From NCBI RefSeq assembly GCF_000756655.1, contig NZ_ARXU01000003.1, positions 186,001 to 250,000 of the forward strand: 64,000 nt of DNA, written 5' to 3'. Shown in pieces: positions 7,741 to 16,196 of this stretch (position 1 is its first letter; each line of letters opens with the position of its first letter). The stretch comes from Alcanivorax jadensis T9. Lineage in GTDB: Bacteria > Pseudomonadota > Gammaproteobacteria > Pseudomonadales > Alcanivoracaceae. A program made the translations under genes and the position numbers. The notes under the pieces were generated by a model that made no database searches, had not been told where the DNA came from, and worked only from the letters and a program-made list of their open reading frames with translations.

Positions 7741-8274
7741 CAGTGAAGAAACGCTAGTAGCGCCCACCTTCTCCCACAGTGCCGGCAGAAAGTATTCTGC
7801 TACCAGCAACGGCTCACCGCGTTTGATGAAACGGGACTGGCGCCCCCAGCACACTGGCATGGCTTCTGCAGGGCTTCCAAGGCGGGCCCAGACCTGGTCG
7901 CGCAGGCAGGTGGGGCGTTTGTAGAGTTCCAGGCCCAGGGAGCGGCTACCCATATGGCCCAGGGAGCGATTGGCGCCGGTGAGGCTGGTCAGGGGCAGAA
8001 CGCTGCGGGCGGCCACCACCGGGGTGTCGTCCAGCAGCAGAGTGACCTCGCGGATCAGTGCCGCCCGCCGGGGAGCCAGGTCCAGCAGTTGCCGTTCGTC
8101 GGCTCGGGGAAAGCTGATGGCGTGGTAGCCAGGCTCCACCCGGAACTGGCCGTGGCGCTTCAGACGCAGGGTCAGGGACGCCGGATCCGCCATCCACTCA
8201 CGGATACGGGGCGGCAGCACCAGCTGTTCCAGCGGGCGCCAAAGGCTGTCAGGATGCAGGGCGGCAGGCAGCAT
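7735..8274 (-). CDS. ubiC: Chorismate pyruvate-lyase UbiC
   Basis: About 179 residues. Converts chorismate to 4-hydroxybenzoate and pyruvate, the first step of ubiquinone synthesis. The family pattern is seen in LREVTLLL-like IREVTLLLDDTPVVAARSVLP, GSRSLGLELY and the C-terminal GEPLLVAEYFLPALW, which carries the catalytic glutamate. The ATG at 8274 has GAGAG upstream; a longer start at 8313 is possible. ubiA follows on the same strand. The last codon and stop fall in a repeat arm. Confidence 0.88.
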   Translation of the reverse strand: MLPAALHPDSLWRPLEQLVLPPRIREWMADPASLTLRLKRHGQFRVEPGYHAISFPRADERQLLDLAPRRAALIREVTLLLDDTPVVAARSVLPLTSLTGANRSLGHMGSRSLGLELYKRPTCLRDQVWARLGSPAEAMPVCWGRQSRFIKRGEPLLVAEYFLPALWEKVGATSVSSLL

Positions 8275-8531
8275 GGGTCTCTCAACATCGCAGGCCGCAG
8301 GACTATGGCGCAAGCAGTGACTCAGGGCAAGTCAGCAGCGCGCCGGTCTGCGAGCGCTTGCCGGCAAGCGATAATGGCCTTGGGCCAGGCAAATGGACCC
8401 CGGCGCCAATGCGTGCCAGTGCCCAATGTCATTGATTTTTCGGGCGTGCGCCGATAGGTTATCGCCCCCCGAGATACACCCTGTATGTAGCAGAGTAAGC
8501 GAGTACTTACTCCAATTCGACGAGGTTCACG

Positions 8532-8696
8532 ATGAAGAAGTGGGAATGCGTAGTGTGCGGTTTCATCTATGACGAAGCCGAAGGTCTGCCCGATGAGGGT
8601 ATTGCCCCCGGTACGGCCTGGGATGATGTGCCGGAAGACTGGGTCTGCCCGGATTGTGGCGTGGGCAAGGACGACTTCGAAATGGTGGAAATCTGA
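8532..8696 (+). CDS. rubA: Rubredoxin (AlkG-type, single domain)
   Basis: 54-residue rubredoxin [18 protein letters not shown]... with the two iron-binding CxxC knuckles CVVCG (C6, C9) and CPDCG (C39, C42). It passes electrons from rubredoxin reductase to membrane alkane hydroxylases. rubB follows 61 bp downstream and should be cotranscribed. It is divergent from ubiC, a layout also known in Pseudomonas. Two alkane-hydroxylase-type enzymes at 35-42 kb are plausible partners. Confidence 0.95.
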   Translation: MKKWECVVCGFIYDEAEGLPDEGIAPGTAWDDVPEDWVCPDCGVGKDDFEMVEI

Positions 8697-8757
8697 GCCG
8701 TTAAGCTCTGACCCACACAGTCATTCCGCCCGTTCACTGATTAATTAAGGACTGTTC

Positions 8758-9906
8758 ATGCAACCTATCGTCATCATCGGTTCCGGCCTTGCCGGCTTTA
8801 ATACCGTCAAGGAATTCCGCAAGCTGGACAAGGAAACGCCCATCGTTGTGATCACCAGCGACGACGGCCGTAACTATTCCAAGCCCATGCTGTCCGCCGG
8901 TTTTACCAAGGAAAAAACCGCTGATGACCTGTGCATGGCCACGCCGGAAAAGGTTGCCGAGCAGTTCAATGTGGAAGTGCGCACCGACGTGCATGTGGCG
9001 GAAATCGACCCCTCCGGCAAGCGTGTACTGCTGCCGGACGACCACCTGGACTACAGCAAGCTGGTGCTGGCGTTGGGGGCTGATACCTGGACCCCGCCGC
9101 TGGAAGGCGATGCTGTGGGCGATGTGTTCTCCGTCAACGATCTGATGGACTACGGCAAATTCCGCACCGCCCTGAAGGGGGCAAAGAAAGTCACCATTCT
9201 GGGTGGTGGCCTGATCGGCTGTGAATTTGCCAACGATCTGTCCAACGGTGGTTATGAGGTGACTCTGGTGGAGCCCCAGGGGCGCTGCCTGCCGCTGCTA
9301 CTGCCCGAGCCGGCATCTGCGGCAGTCGGCCGGGGTCTGGCGGATCTGGGCGTGACCTTCCAGTTCGGTCCTCTGGCCCAGGCGGTGAACCACGGTGATA
9401 ACAATCAGCTGGTCACCGAGCTGTCCGACGGCACCCGTATCGAGTCCGACGTGGTGCTGTCCGCAATCGGCCTGCGTCCGCGTATTGCCCTGGCCAAGGA
9501 AGCCGGCCTGGCCATCAACCGTGGCATCATCACCGACAAGACTCTGCAGACCAGCGCTGAGGATATCTACGCCCTGGGCGACTGCGCTGAAGTGCAGGGT
9601 CACGTGCTGCCCTACGTGCTGCCGCTGATGGCCTCCGCCCGTGCCCTGGCCAAGACCCTGGCCGGTGAAACCACTGCAGTGAGCTACGGTGTCATGCCGG
9701 TCACCATCAAGACCCCGGCCTGCCCGGTGGTGGTGTGCCCGCCGGCAGATGCCGACAACGGCGAATGGGAAATCCAGGAAGACGGCAACAACGTTCAGGC
9801 CCTGTTCCGTGGCAAGGATGGCAGCCTGCAGGGCTACGCGCTCACCGGTGATGCGGTGAAAGAGAAAATGAAGCTCAACAAGGAACTGCCGCCGTTGATG
9901 CCCTAA
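8758..9906 (+). CDS. rubB: Rubredoxin-NAD(+) reductase
   Basis: 382-residue FAD/NAD(P)-dependent oxidoreductase. The first dinucleotide fold GSGLAGFN starts at residue 8, the NADH-binding fold is GGGLIGCEFAN near residue 149, and the FAD ribityl motif YALGDCAE lies near residue 275. It reduces rubredoxin with NADH. It sits directly behind rubA, which fixes the role. Length matches AlkT-like short reductases such as RubB of Pseudomonas and Alcanivorax. Confidence 0.94.
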   Translation: MQPIVIIGSGLAGFNTVKEFRKLDKETPIVVITSDDGRNYSKPMLSAGFTKEKTADDLCMATPEKVAEQFNVEVRTDVHVAEIDPSGKRVLLPDDHLDYSKLVLALGADTWTPPLEGDAVGDVFSVNDLMDYGKFRTALKGAKKVTILGGGLIGCEFANDLSNGGYEVTLVEPQGRCLPLLLPEPASAAVGRGLADLGVTFQFGPLAQAVNHGDNNQLVTELSDGTRIESDVVLSAIGLRPRIALAKEAGLAINRGIITDKTLQTSAEDIYALGDCAEVQGHVLPYVLPLMASARALAKTLAGETTAVSYGVMPVTIKTPACPVVVCPPADADNGEWEIQEDGNNVQALFRGKDGSLQGYALTGDAVKEKMKLNKELPPLMP

Positions 9907-9918
9907 CGGCGGCCCGCC

Positions 9919-9962
9919 GTAGGAGCTATGCTCGCATGGCGAACCGCCAGGCAGGCTCCTGC
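9919..9962. repeat. GTAGGAGC-type repeat (short)
   Basis: GTAGGAGCTATGCTCGCATG..GCGAACC followed after 9 bp by GCAGGCTCCTGC, a degenerate right end. Located between rubB and the next gene. Confidence 0.6.
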
Positions 9963-9989
9963 AATCGGCAACCCAACAAAGGAACGCCC

Positions 9990-10370
9990 ATGAAATTTGC
10001 ACTGGTTTTGCTGATCCTCGGCTGGCGTCTGCGCTGGCTGGCCTGGCGTGATGCGGGCTTTCGCAAGCAGTTGGAAAACCGCGACGTGGTGATGCAGTGG
10101 CGTACCTTTAACGGCAAGCCGGCGCGCAGCTTTCATTTCACGCCGGGCAAGGTGGTGTCGAAAGGTGGCCTGCATGGTCAGCCTACCGTCACCCTGAATT
10201 TCAAGGACGCCAACTACGCTTTCCGCACCCTGCAGGTGGCCGGCAAAAACCAGATGGCTTTCATGGAAGGGATGCAGGCCGGCGATATCAAGATCGAAGG
10301 CGACCCGGGCCAGCTGATGTGGTTCATGACCTTGATGAAGTTCATCATGCCTGGCGGCAAGAAAAAATAA
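9990..10370 (+). CDS. Small SCP2-like protein with N-terminal membrane segment
   Basis: 126 residues. After a hydrophobic start (MKFALVLLILGWRLRWLAW) the C-terminal part, AFMEGMQAGDIKIEGDPGQL, resembles the closing strand-helix of SCP-2 sterol/lipid-transfer domains. The resemblance is by eye and moderate. A role in handling hydrophobic acyl compounds is only a guess. AAAGGA lies ahead of the ATG. It follows rubB by about 80 bp on the same strand but is separated by a repeat. Confidence 0.55.
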   Translation: MKFALVLLILGWRLRWLAWRDAGFRKQLENRDVVMQWRTFNGKPARSFHFTPGKVVSKGGLHGQPTVTLNFKDANYAFRTLQVAGKNQMAFMEGMQAGDIKIEGDPGQLMWFMTLMKFIMPGGKKK

Positions 10371-10397
10371 CCCTCAGCTTTTCATGACAAGGATGTG

Positions 10398-10916
10398 ATG
10401 AAAAAGATTAGTACGGTAGCAGTGCTGGTTACGTTATTTCCCTTGCTTGGTCAGGCGTCGGAGAAGCAGCGAGTTGCTGAAGCTGATACTGCCCTCAGGG
10501 AAATTGTGCCGATGATGGGGCAGCTCTATCGGTGTCATGCCAATACCATTCTCGAACAAGGCTGTGCTAAATACCATCTTGTATTCAATGCAGAAGGAAA
10601 GTTAGAGCGCGTTTCTATCACTGAAAGCGACTTCTCGAATGAAGCGTTTTTCTCTGCTGTTGCCGATTTGTTTCGAGCCCATGTCTCGGTGTCTCCCACC
10701 AAGGAAGAAGCAAAAACTCTGGATGTGCATGCGCCTATCTGCTTTGAAGATCAATCCCCTGTGCATGAAGATTTTCAGCCTTATCTTGATAAAAAGCGCA
10801 ATGGAGTCACGAATAGAGATTGGCTGGCAAGCCTGATAAATAAGGAAGCGGAACTCCGTAACTGTGTAGTCAAGGATAAAGCGGTACTGCCAAGAGCAGA
10901 AACCATGAAACCTTAG
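10398..10916 (+). CDS. Secreted hypothetical protein
   Basis: 172 residues with a clear signal peptide (MKKISTVAVLVTLFPLLGQA, cut after QA). The mature part has a cysteine pair (YRCHANTILEQGC) followed by KYHLVFNAEGKLERVSI. That stretch weakly recalls the beta-hairpin of TonB C-terminal/AgmX-like domains, in which C...G.V.V.F.I...G.V..V is conserved. No firm family. The ATG at 10398 has AAGGA upstream; an overlapping GTG is 3 bases earlier. Confidence 0.6.
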   Translation: MKKISTVAVLVTLFPLLGQASEKQRVAEADTALREIVPMMGQLYRCHANTILEQGCAKYHLVFNAEGKLERVSITESDFSNEAFFSAVADLFRAHVSVSPTKEEAKTLDVHAPICFEDQSPVHEDFQPYLDKKRNGVTNRDWLASLINKEAELRNCVVKDKAVLPRAETMKP

Positions 10917-11220
10917 TGGTTGGATTACGATGAGGTGTGGCTGTTTTGTCTATCTCAGTTGATGGCAGCGGCGCTGTGAGAGCGCTGGGTATTCAGGCCT
11001 CTAATCCTGAGCTGTAGGCCTTTGGCGAAACTCTATTGCCGGTTTTTGAGCAGCTTCAGTTTCCTGAAACGGGTAAGGCTGATGGGTTCTTGTAGGAGCT
11101 GAAATCTTTTCTTCAATAGCTGGGCTATAAAATAGGCGGGTGCCCAATAGCTCTCGCTTTTCCCTTTGGTAAAGCCAAATCATCCAGTACGCTGGGGATG
11201 AACCGATACAGGGAATGGTG
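10917..11220. other. Gene-free stretch of about 300 bp
   Basis: No convincing coding frame. A lone TTGTAGGAGCTGAAA near 11091 may be a remnant of the GTAGGAGC repeat class. Nothing else recognised. Confidence 0.4.
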
Positions 11221-11457
11221 ATGAAAAAACTCAAAAACGAAAAAGAACTGGTAAAGAAAGCCATTACGCTGGGGGTGGATTATGCCGAAAAGCGGGGTGT
11301 GGTGGAGTTCGAGGCCACCGACTCTGCGTCGGAAAAGCTCGAGTACATCTATCGCCTGCTGGTGCATGACAAGGTGATTCAGCCGTTGCCGGAAGATCAA
11401 GTGTCCCAGCCGTCAATTCAGCACAAACTGGCCATCTGGGCGTCAAAACAAAAATAG
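11221..11457 (+). CDS. Small hypothetical protein
   Basis: 78 residues, mostly helical and charged (MKKLKNEKELVKKAITLGVD...). It ends SIQHKLAIWASKQK. No signal peptide or known motif. The ATG at 11221 is 7-8 bases after AGGGA; an ATG two codons earlier lacks spacing for that site. Codon use looks like the neighbours. Function unknown. Confidence 0.55.
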   Translation: MKKLKNEKELVKKAITLGVDYAEKRGVVEFEATDSASEKLEYIYRLLVHDKVIQPLPEDQVSQPSIQHKLAIWASKQK

Positions 11458-11566
11458 CCGGGTATCGCTTGTTCGTTTTGGGTCTGTTATAAAAATCCTT
11501 GAACTTGATCCTGTGGGCGTTGACTCATGCGCCCGATGCCAATGCCTCTCTTCAAAAGGACCTGAC

Positions 11567-12208
11567 ATGCGACGCAATCCCCTGTTGGTTATCGCCAGTA
11601 TGCTCCTGCTACTGACCGCCTGTGCCACCACCACCGAAACCCATTCCACCTGGCAGACCAAAACCGGTGAATCTCATCCTACCTTCCGGCACCTGTATGT
11701 GCTGGTGCTGGCAGATGACCCTGCGGTGGCCGCCACGGCTGAAAATCAGGTGCGCAAAAGCCTGAATCATCGGGCTGTTGAAGCCTCGCTGGCCAATGAG
11801 ACCCTGGGTGAGCGAGAGGTAGAACGGGATGCCTACCGTGCCCAGGTCGAGGCTGCGGTCAAGGCCAGCGGCGCCGACGGCGTTATGGTGGTGTCGTTGC
11901 TGAAGGTCGAAGAACGCTCCGAGTATGTGCCGCCTCAGGTCGACTATGTGCCGATGCCCTCGGCGCCAGCTTACCTGGGCTACGGCCCCTATGTGGGCCA
12001 CAGCTACGGCGCGATCTATCAGCCCGGTTACTATCACAACGCCAAGGACTATTACCTGCAGACCCAGGTCTACAGCGTGGAACGCAAGCGCCCGGTGTGG
12101 CAGGCCCAGTCGCGTAGCATGAACCCGGATAGCCTGAAGAATGGCGCCAAGGGCTACGCCAAGAGCATCGTCTCGCAGCTGGACAAGGATGGGGCGCTGA
12201 AGCGTTAG
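11567..12208 (+). CDS. Putative lipoprotein of unknown function
   Basis: 213 residues with a type II signal peptide: hydrophobic IASMLLLLTACAT with the lipobox cysteine at residue 18. The mature part holds an alpha/beta region (about 40-110) with LYVLVLADDPAVAATAE and ASGADGVMVVSLLKV. Then comes a Tyr/Pro/Gly-rich stretch (PAYLGYGPYVGHSYGAIYQPGYY), and finally QTQVYSVERKRPVWQAQSRS. The architecture resembles envelope lipoproteins that report on other lipoproteins, but no specific family is claimed. A terminator follows. Confidence 0.7.
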   Translation: MRRNPLLVIASMLLLLTACATTTETHSTWQTKTGESHPTFRHLYVLVLADDPAVAATAENQVRKSLNHRAVEASLANETLGEREVERDAYRAQVEAAVKASGADGVMVVSLLKVEERSEYVPPQVDYVPMPSAPAYLGYGPYVGHSYGAIYQPGYYHNAKDYYLQTQVYSVERKRPVWQAQSRSMNPDSLKNGAKGYAKSIVSQLDKDGALKR

Positions 12209-12272
12209 TCAAACGCAGCTGAAGTCCTGCAATTCATCTCTGTCGATGGCAGGACCCGGCACTCCACGCTCG

Positions 12273-12303
12273 TAAAACCGCTCCGCTAGTCGGGGCGGTT
12301 TTG
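12273..12303 (+). terminator. Rho-independent terminator
   Basis: AAAACCGC and GCGGTTTT stem with further pairing inside, about 65 bp after the lipoprotein stop codon. Confidence 0.7.
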
Positions 12304-12380
12304 CGTTTATCGATGCCGCTGGCAGCCCTTGGCTGAGTTCGCTAAGGTTTGTGCCTTCAATAAAAATAGATGGAATATTG

Positions 12381-12866
12381 ATGAAAAAAGGAATTTCGGG
12401 GGCGCTGGCTGCAGTAATAGTGACGGGATTGGCGGCGTTTTTTCAGCCTGTACTGGCGGAGGAGGATGAGAAAGTATACCTGGTAGCACGGTTCGATCTG
12501 GATGGTACTACCTACAATCAGGTCGTGTTCTTTCAGGATGACGTCATCACTGATCTGAAAAGCTGCAAGCGGGAAATGATGTACGGCCGCAATGGCAAGT
12601 GGCAGGTCTATTCCCACATCACCAATGCGGTGCGCGGCTTTACCTACAGCCTCAGTTATACCTGTGCTCTGGGTCGTCAGGACTTCAGCGGCTGGGATAA
12701 GAGTGGTCAGATTAACCCCACACACACCTATGAAGTGGTGGTTCGGGATCAGTCTTTGCAGGTCATTCCACGCAATAGCTACAGCGCTTGTTTGAAAAAG
12801 GTTCGTAGTGCCGGAGGCGAAACGGCTAAACGCTACTGTGCACGGTCTACCCAGACTATCCAGTAG
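12381..12866 (+). CDS. Secreted hypothetical protein
   Basis: 161 residues. Signal peptide MKKGISGALAAVIVTGLAAF...VLA, cut before EEDEK. The mature domain has four cysteines (SCKREMM, YTCALG, SACLKK, RYCARS) that could form two disulfides in the periplasm. No known family. An ATG at 12381 starting MKKG is preferred to an upstream GTG because the latter would bury the signal peptide. Confidence 0.6.
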   Translation: MKKGISGALAAVIVTGLAAFFQPVLAEEDEKVYLVARFDLDGTTYNQVVFFQDDVITDLKSCKREMMYGRNGKWQVYSHITNAVRGFTYSLSYTCALGRQDFSGWDKSGQINPTHTYEVVVRDQSLQVIPRNSYSACLKKVRSAGGETAKRYCARSTQTIQ

Positions 12867-12884
12867 TGAGTTTTCAAGTGCCTG

Positions 12885-14189
12885 TCACGATTGCCGCTGA
12901 TAGCCGGGTGTTGCAAGTCGTTTTTTCAGCACCCAACCCATCAATATTCCCCGCCCGGCCATAAAGCCGTTCATGGCCAGCCATAGGCCGTGGTTGTCCC
13001 AGCCCCGGTTCAGTGCCCAGAGCACAAAGAAGATCCCCACTGCCACCAGCATGGTGTTACGCATGGCGGCGCCCCAGGTGGCGCCCACGAAAATGCCGTC
13101 CAGCCAGAAGCCGGCACTGGCGGTGAGTGGTAACAGCAGCATCCACGGCAGATAGGTGATGGCAGTGTCGCGGATATCAGGCAGGTCGGTGAGCAGATGA
13201 ATCAGCGGCACACCGCCGAGACTGAATGCCAGTAGACCAAGTGCCGCACAGGCCACAGTCCAGCGTCCGGTGGCGCCAATGGCCTGGCCCAGGGCCTGGT
13301 GATCGTTCTTGCCGTGGGCCTCGCCCACCAGGGCTTCTGCTGCGTTGGCAAAGCCGTCGAGCAGGTTACTGAGCAGCAGCAGGAAAGTGATCAGCACCGC
13401 ATTGGCGGCCAGTACCGCGTCACCCAGCCGCGCGCCCTGGGCGGCGAAGAAAAAGAAGCAGCTGAGCAGAGCAAGGCTGCGCAGAAAGATATCCCGGTTC
13501 ACCGCCATCAATGCCAGGATGGCGTGTGGCTGCCACAGTCGTTCCTGCCGTGCCGGTGGACGCAGGGCGCCGCGTAGCCAGAACAGGCCGCCGGCCAGTC
13601 CCACGTATTCCGCGGTGGCACTGGCAATGGCTACCCCGCGCACATCCAGATGCCAGACCTGCACCAGCAGAATGTCCAGCAGGGCATTGGTGCTGTGCAT
13701 CAGCACCGTCATCTTCAGTGGCACCCGGGTGTTATGGGTGCCGATGGCGAAGCCGATCAGGGCGAAATTGGCCAGCGCGGCCGGGGCGCCAAGAATGCGA
13801 ATGTTGATGTAGTCGCCGGCCAGACCCTGAACATCATCACTGCCGCCCAGCAGCCACAGGCCGGTTTCCCGCAGCAGTGGTGACAGGGCAATCAGCGCCA
13901 GCCCCAGCCCGGTGGATAACAACAGGCCGCGCAGTAACACCACCCGGGTGTCCTTCTCGCCGCCCCGCGCCTGGGAGGCAAAGCCGGTGGTGCCCATGCG
14001 CAGGAAGTTGAACGAGAAATACAGGAACATGAAGAAGTTGCCACCCAGCGCCACCGCCGCCAGATAACGCGGATGATCCAGGTGCCCCACCACGGCGGTG
14101 TCCACCAGACCCAGCAACGGTGCGGTCAGGTTGGACAGCAACAGCGGCCATGCCAGCATCCAGATGCGGCGGTTAAGGGACAAACTCAT
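12885..14189 (-). CDS. MATE family efflux transporter (DinF-like)
   Basis: 434-residue integral membrane protein with about 12 hydrophobic segments. The start RIWMLAWPLLLSNLTAPLLG and LVDTAVVGHLDHPRYLAAVALGG are typical of the DinF branch of MATE exporters, which use Na+ or H+ gradients to expel drugs or oxidised compounds. The length is right. Transcribed alone; a GTAGGAGC-type element separates it from znuB upstream. Confidence 0.88.
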   Translation of the reverse strand: MSLSLNRRIWMLAWPLLLSNLTAPLLGLVDTAVVGHLDHPRYLAAVALGGNFFMFLYFSFNFLRMGTTGFASQARGGEKDTRVVLLRGLLLSTGLGLALIALSPLLRETGLWLLGGSDDVQGLAGDYINIRILGAPAALANFALIGFAIGTHNTRVPLKMTVLMHSTNALLDILLVQVWHLDVRGVAIASATAEYVGLAGGLFWLRGALRPPARQERLWQPHAILALMAVNRDIFLRSLALLSCFFFFAAQGARLGDAVLAANAVLITFLLLLSNLLDGFANAAEALVGEAHGKNDHQALGQAIGATGRWTVACAALGLLAFSLGGVPLIHLLTDLPDIRDTAITYLPWMLLLPLTASAGFWLDGIFVGATWGAAMRNTMLVAVGIFFVLWALNRGWDNHGLWLAMNGFMAGRGILMGWVLKKRLATPGYQRQS

Positions 14190-14220
14190 TCACACTCCAC
14201 AAACCGTTCTACCAGATCGC

Positions 14221-14369
14221 TGTAGGAGTTCCCTTCCAGGAGGCGAACCGCGTGCAAACGCGGAAATTGCCCGCAGGGCAATCAGGAATTTCAGGGCTCG
14301 ACAGGTTTAGATAGAAACCCGACCCCCTCGCTATGGCTCCGGTTCGCACCTCAAGAGGTGCTCCTACAG
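14221..14369. repeat. GTAGGAGC-ended intergenic element of about 150 bp
   Basis: Ends TGTAGGAG...GCGAACC and GGTTCGCACCTCAAGAGGTG..CTCCTACAG. The interior (GGAAATTGCCCGCAGGGCAA..TCGACAGGTTT) is closely matched by the interior of the element at 17134-17293, so these are two copies of one longer element rather than independent short palindromes. Confidence 0.75.
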
Positions 14370-14379
14370 AGAGAAACCG

Positions 14380-15162
14380 TCAGGCCGGTTTCCGCAACAA
14401 CGTCAGCACAAACACACTACTGGCGGCGACCACAATGGAGGGTCCCACCGGGGTGTTGGCAAACCAGCTCACCGCCAGCCCGGCCAGCACTGACAGGGTG
14501 CCCAGCACACTGGCCACCGCGGCCATCTGCGCCGGGGTATGGGTCAGCCGGCGGGCACTGGCGGCGGGGATTACCAGCAGGGAGGTGATCAGCAGTACCC
14601 CCACGGTGCGGATGGCCCCGGCGATCAGCAGGGCCAGCAACAGCATCAGCAGCAGCCGGGTGCGCTGCACTGCCACCCCTTCCACCTGGGCCAGCTCCTC
14701 GCTGACGGTGATGCTCAGCAGCGACCGCCATTGCCACAGCATCAGCAGCAGAATCAGGATGGCGCCAGCCCACAGGGCCAGCGCATCCTGCCAGCCCACC
14801 GCCAGCAGGTCACCGAACAGGTAGGCAAACAGGTCCACCTGGATGCCCTCTTGCAAGCTGATGGCAATCACCCCCAGAGCCAGGGTGGTATGGGCGACGA
14901 TGCCGAGTAGTGTATCGCTGGCCAGTTGTTGCTGGTGCTGCAGCGCAGTGAGGGCGCCTGCCAGGCCCAGGCACACGGCCACCACCGCCAGGTACAGGCT
15001 GATATCCAGTGCCAGGCCAAGAGCCGCGCCAAGCAGGGCGCCGTGGGCCAGGGTGTCACCGAAAAAGGCCATCCGCCGCCAGACCACGAAGGCGCCCATG
15101 GGGCCGGACACCAGGGCCACGGCCAGGCCGGCGAACAGCGGCGGCAACAACAGCTCAATCAT
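14380..15162 (-). CDS. znuB: Zinc ABC transporter permease ZnuB
   Basis: 260-residue ABC-3 family permease with about 8 membrane segments. FGDTLAHGALLGAALG near residue 34 and the late TVGVLLITSLLVIPAASARRL are hallmarks of ZnuB/MntB permeases. It forms the channel for periplasmic Zn2+ delivered by ZnuA and is powered by ZnuC. The ATG overlaps the 3' end of znuC by 8 bp, indicating translational coupling. Confidence 0.92.
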   Translation of the reverse strand: MIELLLPPLFAGLAVALVSGPMGAFVVWRRMAFFGDTLAHGALLGAALGLALDISLYLAVVAVCLGLAGALTALQHQQQLASDTLLGIVAHTTLALGVIAISLQEGIQVDLFAYLFGDLLAVGWQDALALWAGAILILLLMLWQWRSLLSITVSEELAQVEGVAVQRTRLLLMLLLALLIAGAIRTVGVLLITSLLVIPAASARRLTHTPAQMAAVASVLGTLSVLAGLAVSWFANTPVGPSIVVAASSVFVLTLLRKPA

Positions 15163-15928
15163 GGTGGCAATTCCCGTCGTGTTGATGGCCCGGCTGGGCG
15201 TCGCCGTGCAGATCATGGTCGTGATCATGATCGTGGGTGTAGAGCGCCAGGTTGGGGGTGCCGCCACCGGGGCCGAACAGTTCGTGGTAGGCCGGGTCCC
15301 GGCTCACCGATTCCGGGCTGCCGGAACAGCACACATGGCGCTGCAGGCAGATCACCTCGTCGGTGGCCGCCATCACCAGATGTAAGTCGTGGGAAATCAG
15401 CAGGATGGCGCAGCCCAGGTCATCGCGGACCGACTTGAGCAGCCCGTAGAGGGCATTCTGGCCGGCCACATCCACCCCCTGGGCCGGCTCGTCCAGCACC
15501 AGCAGGTCGGGCTTGCGCAGCAGCGCTCGGGCGAGCAGCACTCGTTGCATCTCACCGCCGGACAGCTGCTGCACCGCGCGGCGACGCAGATGGGCTACGC
15601 CGGCCTGCTCCAGCGCCGCCCGCCGGGCGGACGTGGGGCCGGGAGCGGCCAGCCACAGGAACCGGTCCACGGTGAGCGGCAGGCTGTCGTCGATCTTGAT
15701 GTGCTGGGGCATATAGCCCACCCGCAGCCCCTTGCGACGGTTCACCGAGCCGCTGGACGGCGTGACCAGGCCCAGCACTACCCGCGCCAGAGTGCTTTTG
15801 CCAGCGCCATTGGGGCCGATCAGGGTGGTGATGCGCCCGGGGGCCAGGGTCAGGCTGACCTCGGACAGCACGCTGTTGCCACCTAGGGTGACTGACACCG
15901 CCTGTACATTGACCAGAGGTTCCGACAT
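15155..15928 (-). CDS. znuC: Zinc ABC transporter ATPase ZnuC with a histidine-rich C-terminus
   Basis: 257 residues. Walker A GPNGAGKST at 38-46, signature LSGGEMQR from 122, Walker B LLVLDEP at 142-148, and the H-loop in LISHDLHLV. The last 25 residues are rich in His and Asp (HDHDHDHDLHGDAQPGH), as in many metal-transport ATPases, and could buffer zinc on the cytoplasmic side. znuB overlaps the end. The start at MSEPLVNV is chosen by homology. Confidence 0.93.
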   Translation of the reverse strand: MSEPLVNVQAVSVTLGGNSVLSEVSLTLAPGRITTLIGPNGAGKSTLARVVLGLVTPSSGSVNRRKGLRVGYMPQHIKIDDSLPLTVDRFLWLAAPGPTSARRAALEQAGVAHLRRRAVQQLSGGEMQRVLLARALLRKPDLLVLDEPAQGVDVAGQNALYGLLKSVRDDLGCAILLISHDLHLVMAATDEVICLQRHVCCSGSPESVSRDPAYHELFGPGGGTPNLALYTHDHDHDHDLHGDAQPGHQHDGNCHHD

Positions 15929-15952
15929 AGCAAAAGTGCCCGAAGAACAAAG

Positions 15953-15971
15953 GCGCAATGATATACTGCCG
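15953..15971. promoter_or_regulatory. Possible Zur operator half-site between znuC and znuA
   Basis: GCGCAATGATATACTGCCGGC contains AATGATATA, which matches one half of the gammaproteobacterial Zur palindrome (AATGTTATA-TATAACATT). The other half is poor. Position just upstream of znuC supports it, but the match is weak. Confidence 0.25.
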
Positions 15972-15998
15972 GCCTTTCGCCTGCACGAAGCAGGCTTT

Positions 15999-16177
15999 CT
16001 GTAGGAACGCAGCTGGCGGCGCGATCAGAAACCAGGATCAAAAGCCATTTCACCATAGAGGGCACAGAGCACACAGAGAGAACCCCTTTTGTTTTTCCTT
16101 AGTGATCTCGGTGCCCTCTGTGGTAAATACCGCTTTTCAGGTTTTGGGTTGTCGCGCCGCCAGCGACGCTCCTACAG
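15999..16177. repeat. Nested repeat: GTAGGAGC-type arms enclosing a CACAGAGGGCAC inverted repeat
   Basis: Outer arms at 15999-16025 and 16150-16177 (CTGTAGGAACGCAGCTGGCG / CGCCAGCGACGCTCCTACAG) enclose an inner inverted repeat at 16047-16127 (CCATAGAGGGCAC ... GTGCCCTCTGTGG). Two different repeat classes are thus stacked in the divergent znuC/znuA promoter region. Confidence 0.75.
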
Positions 16178-16196
16178 GGTGCTATACGAGGAAGTG

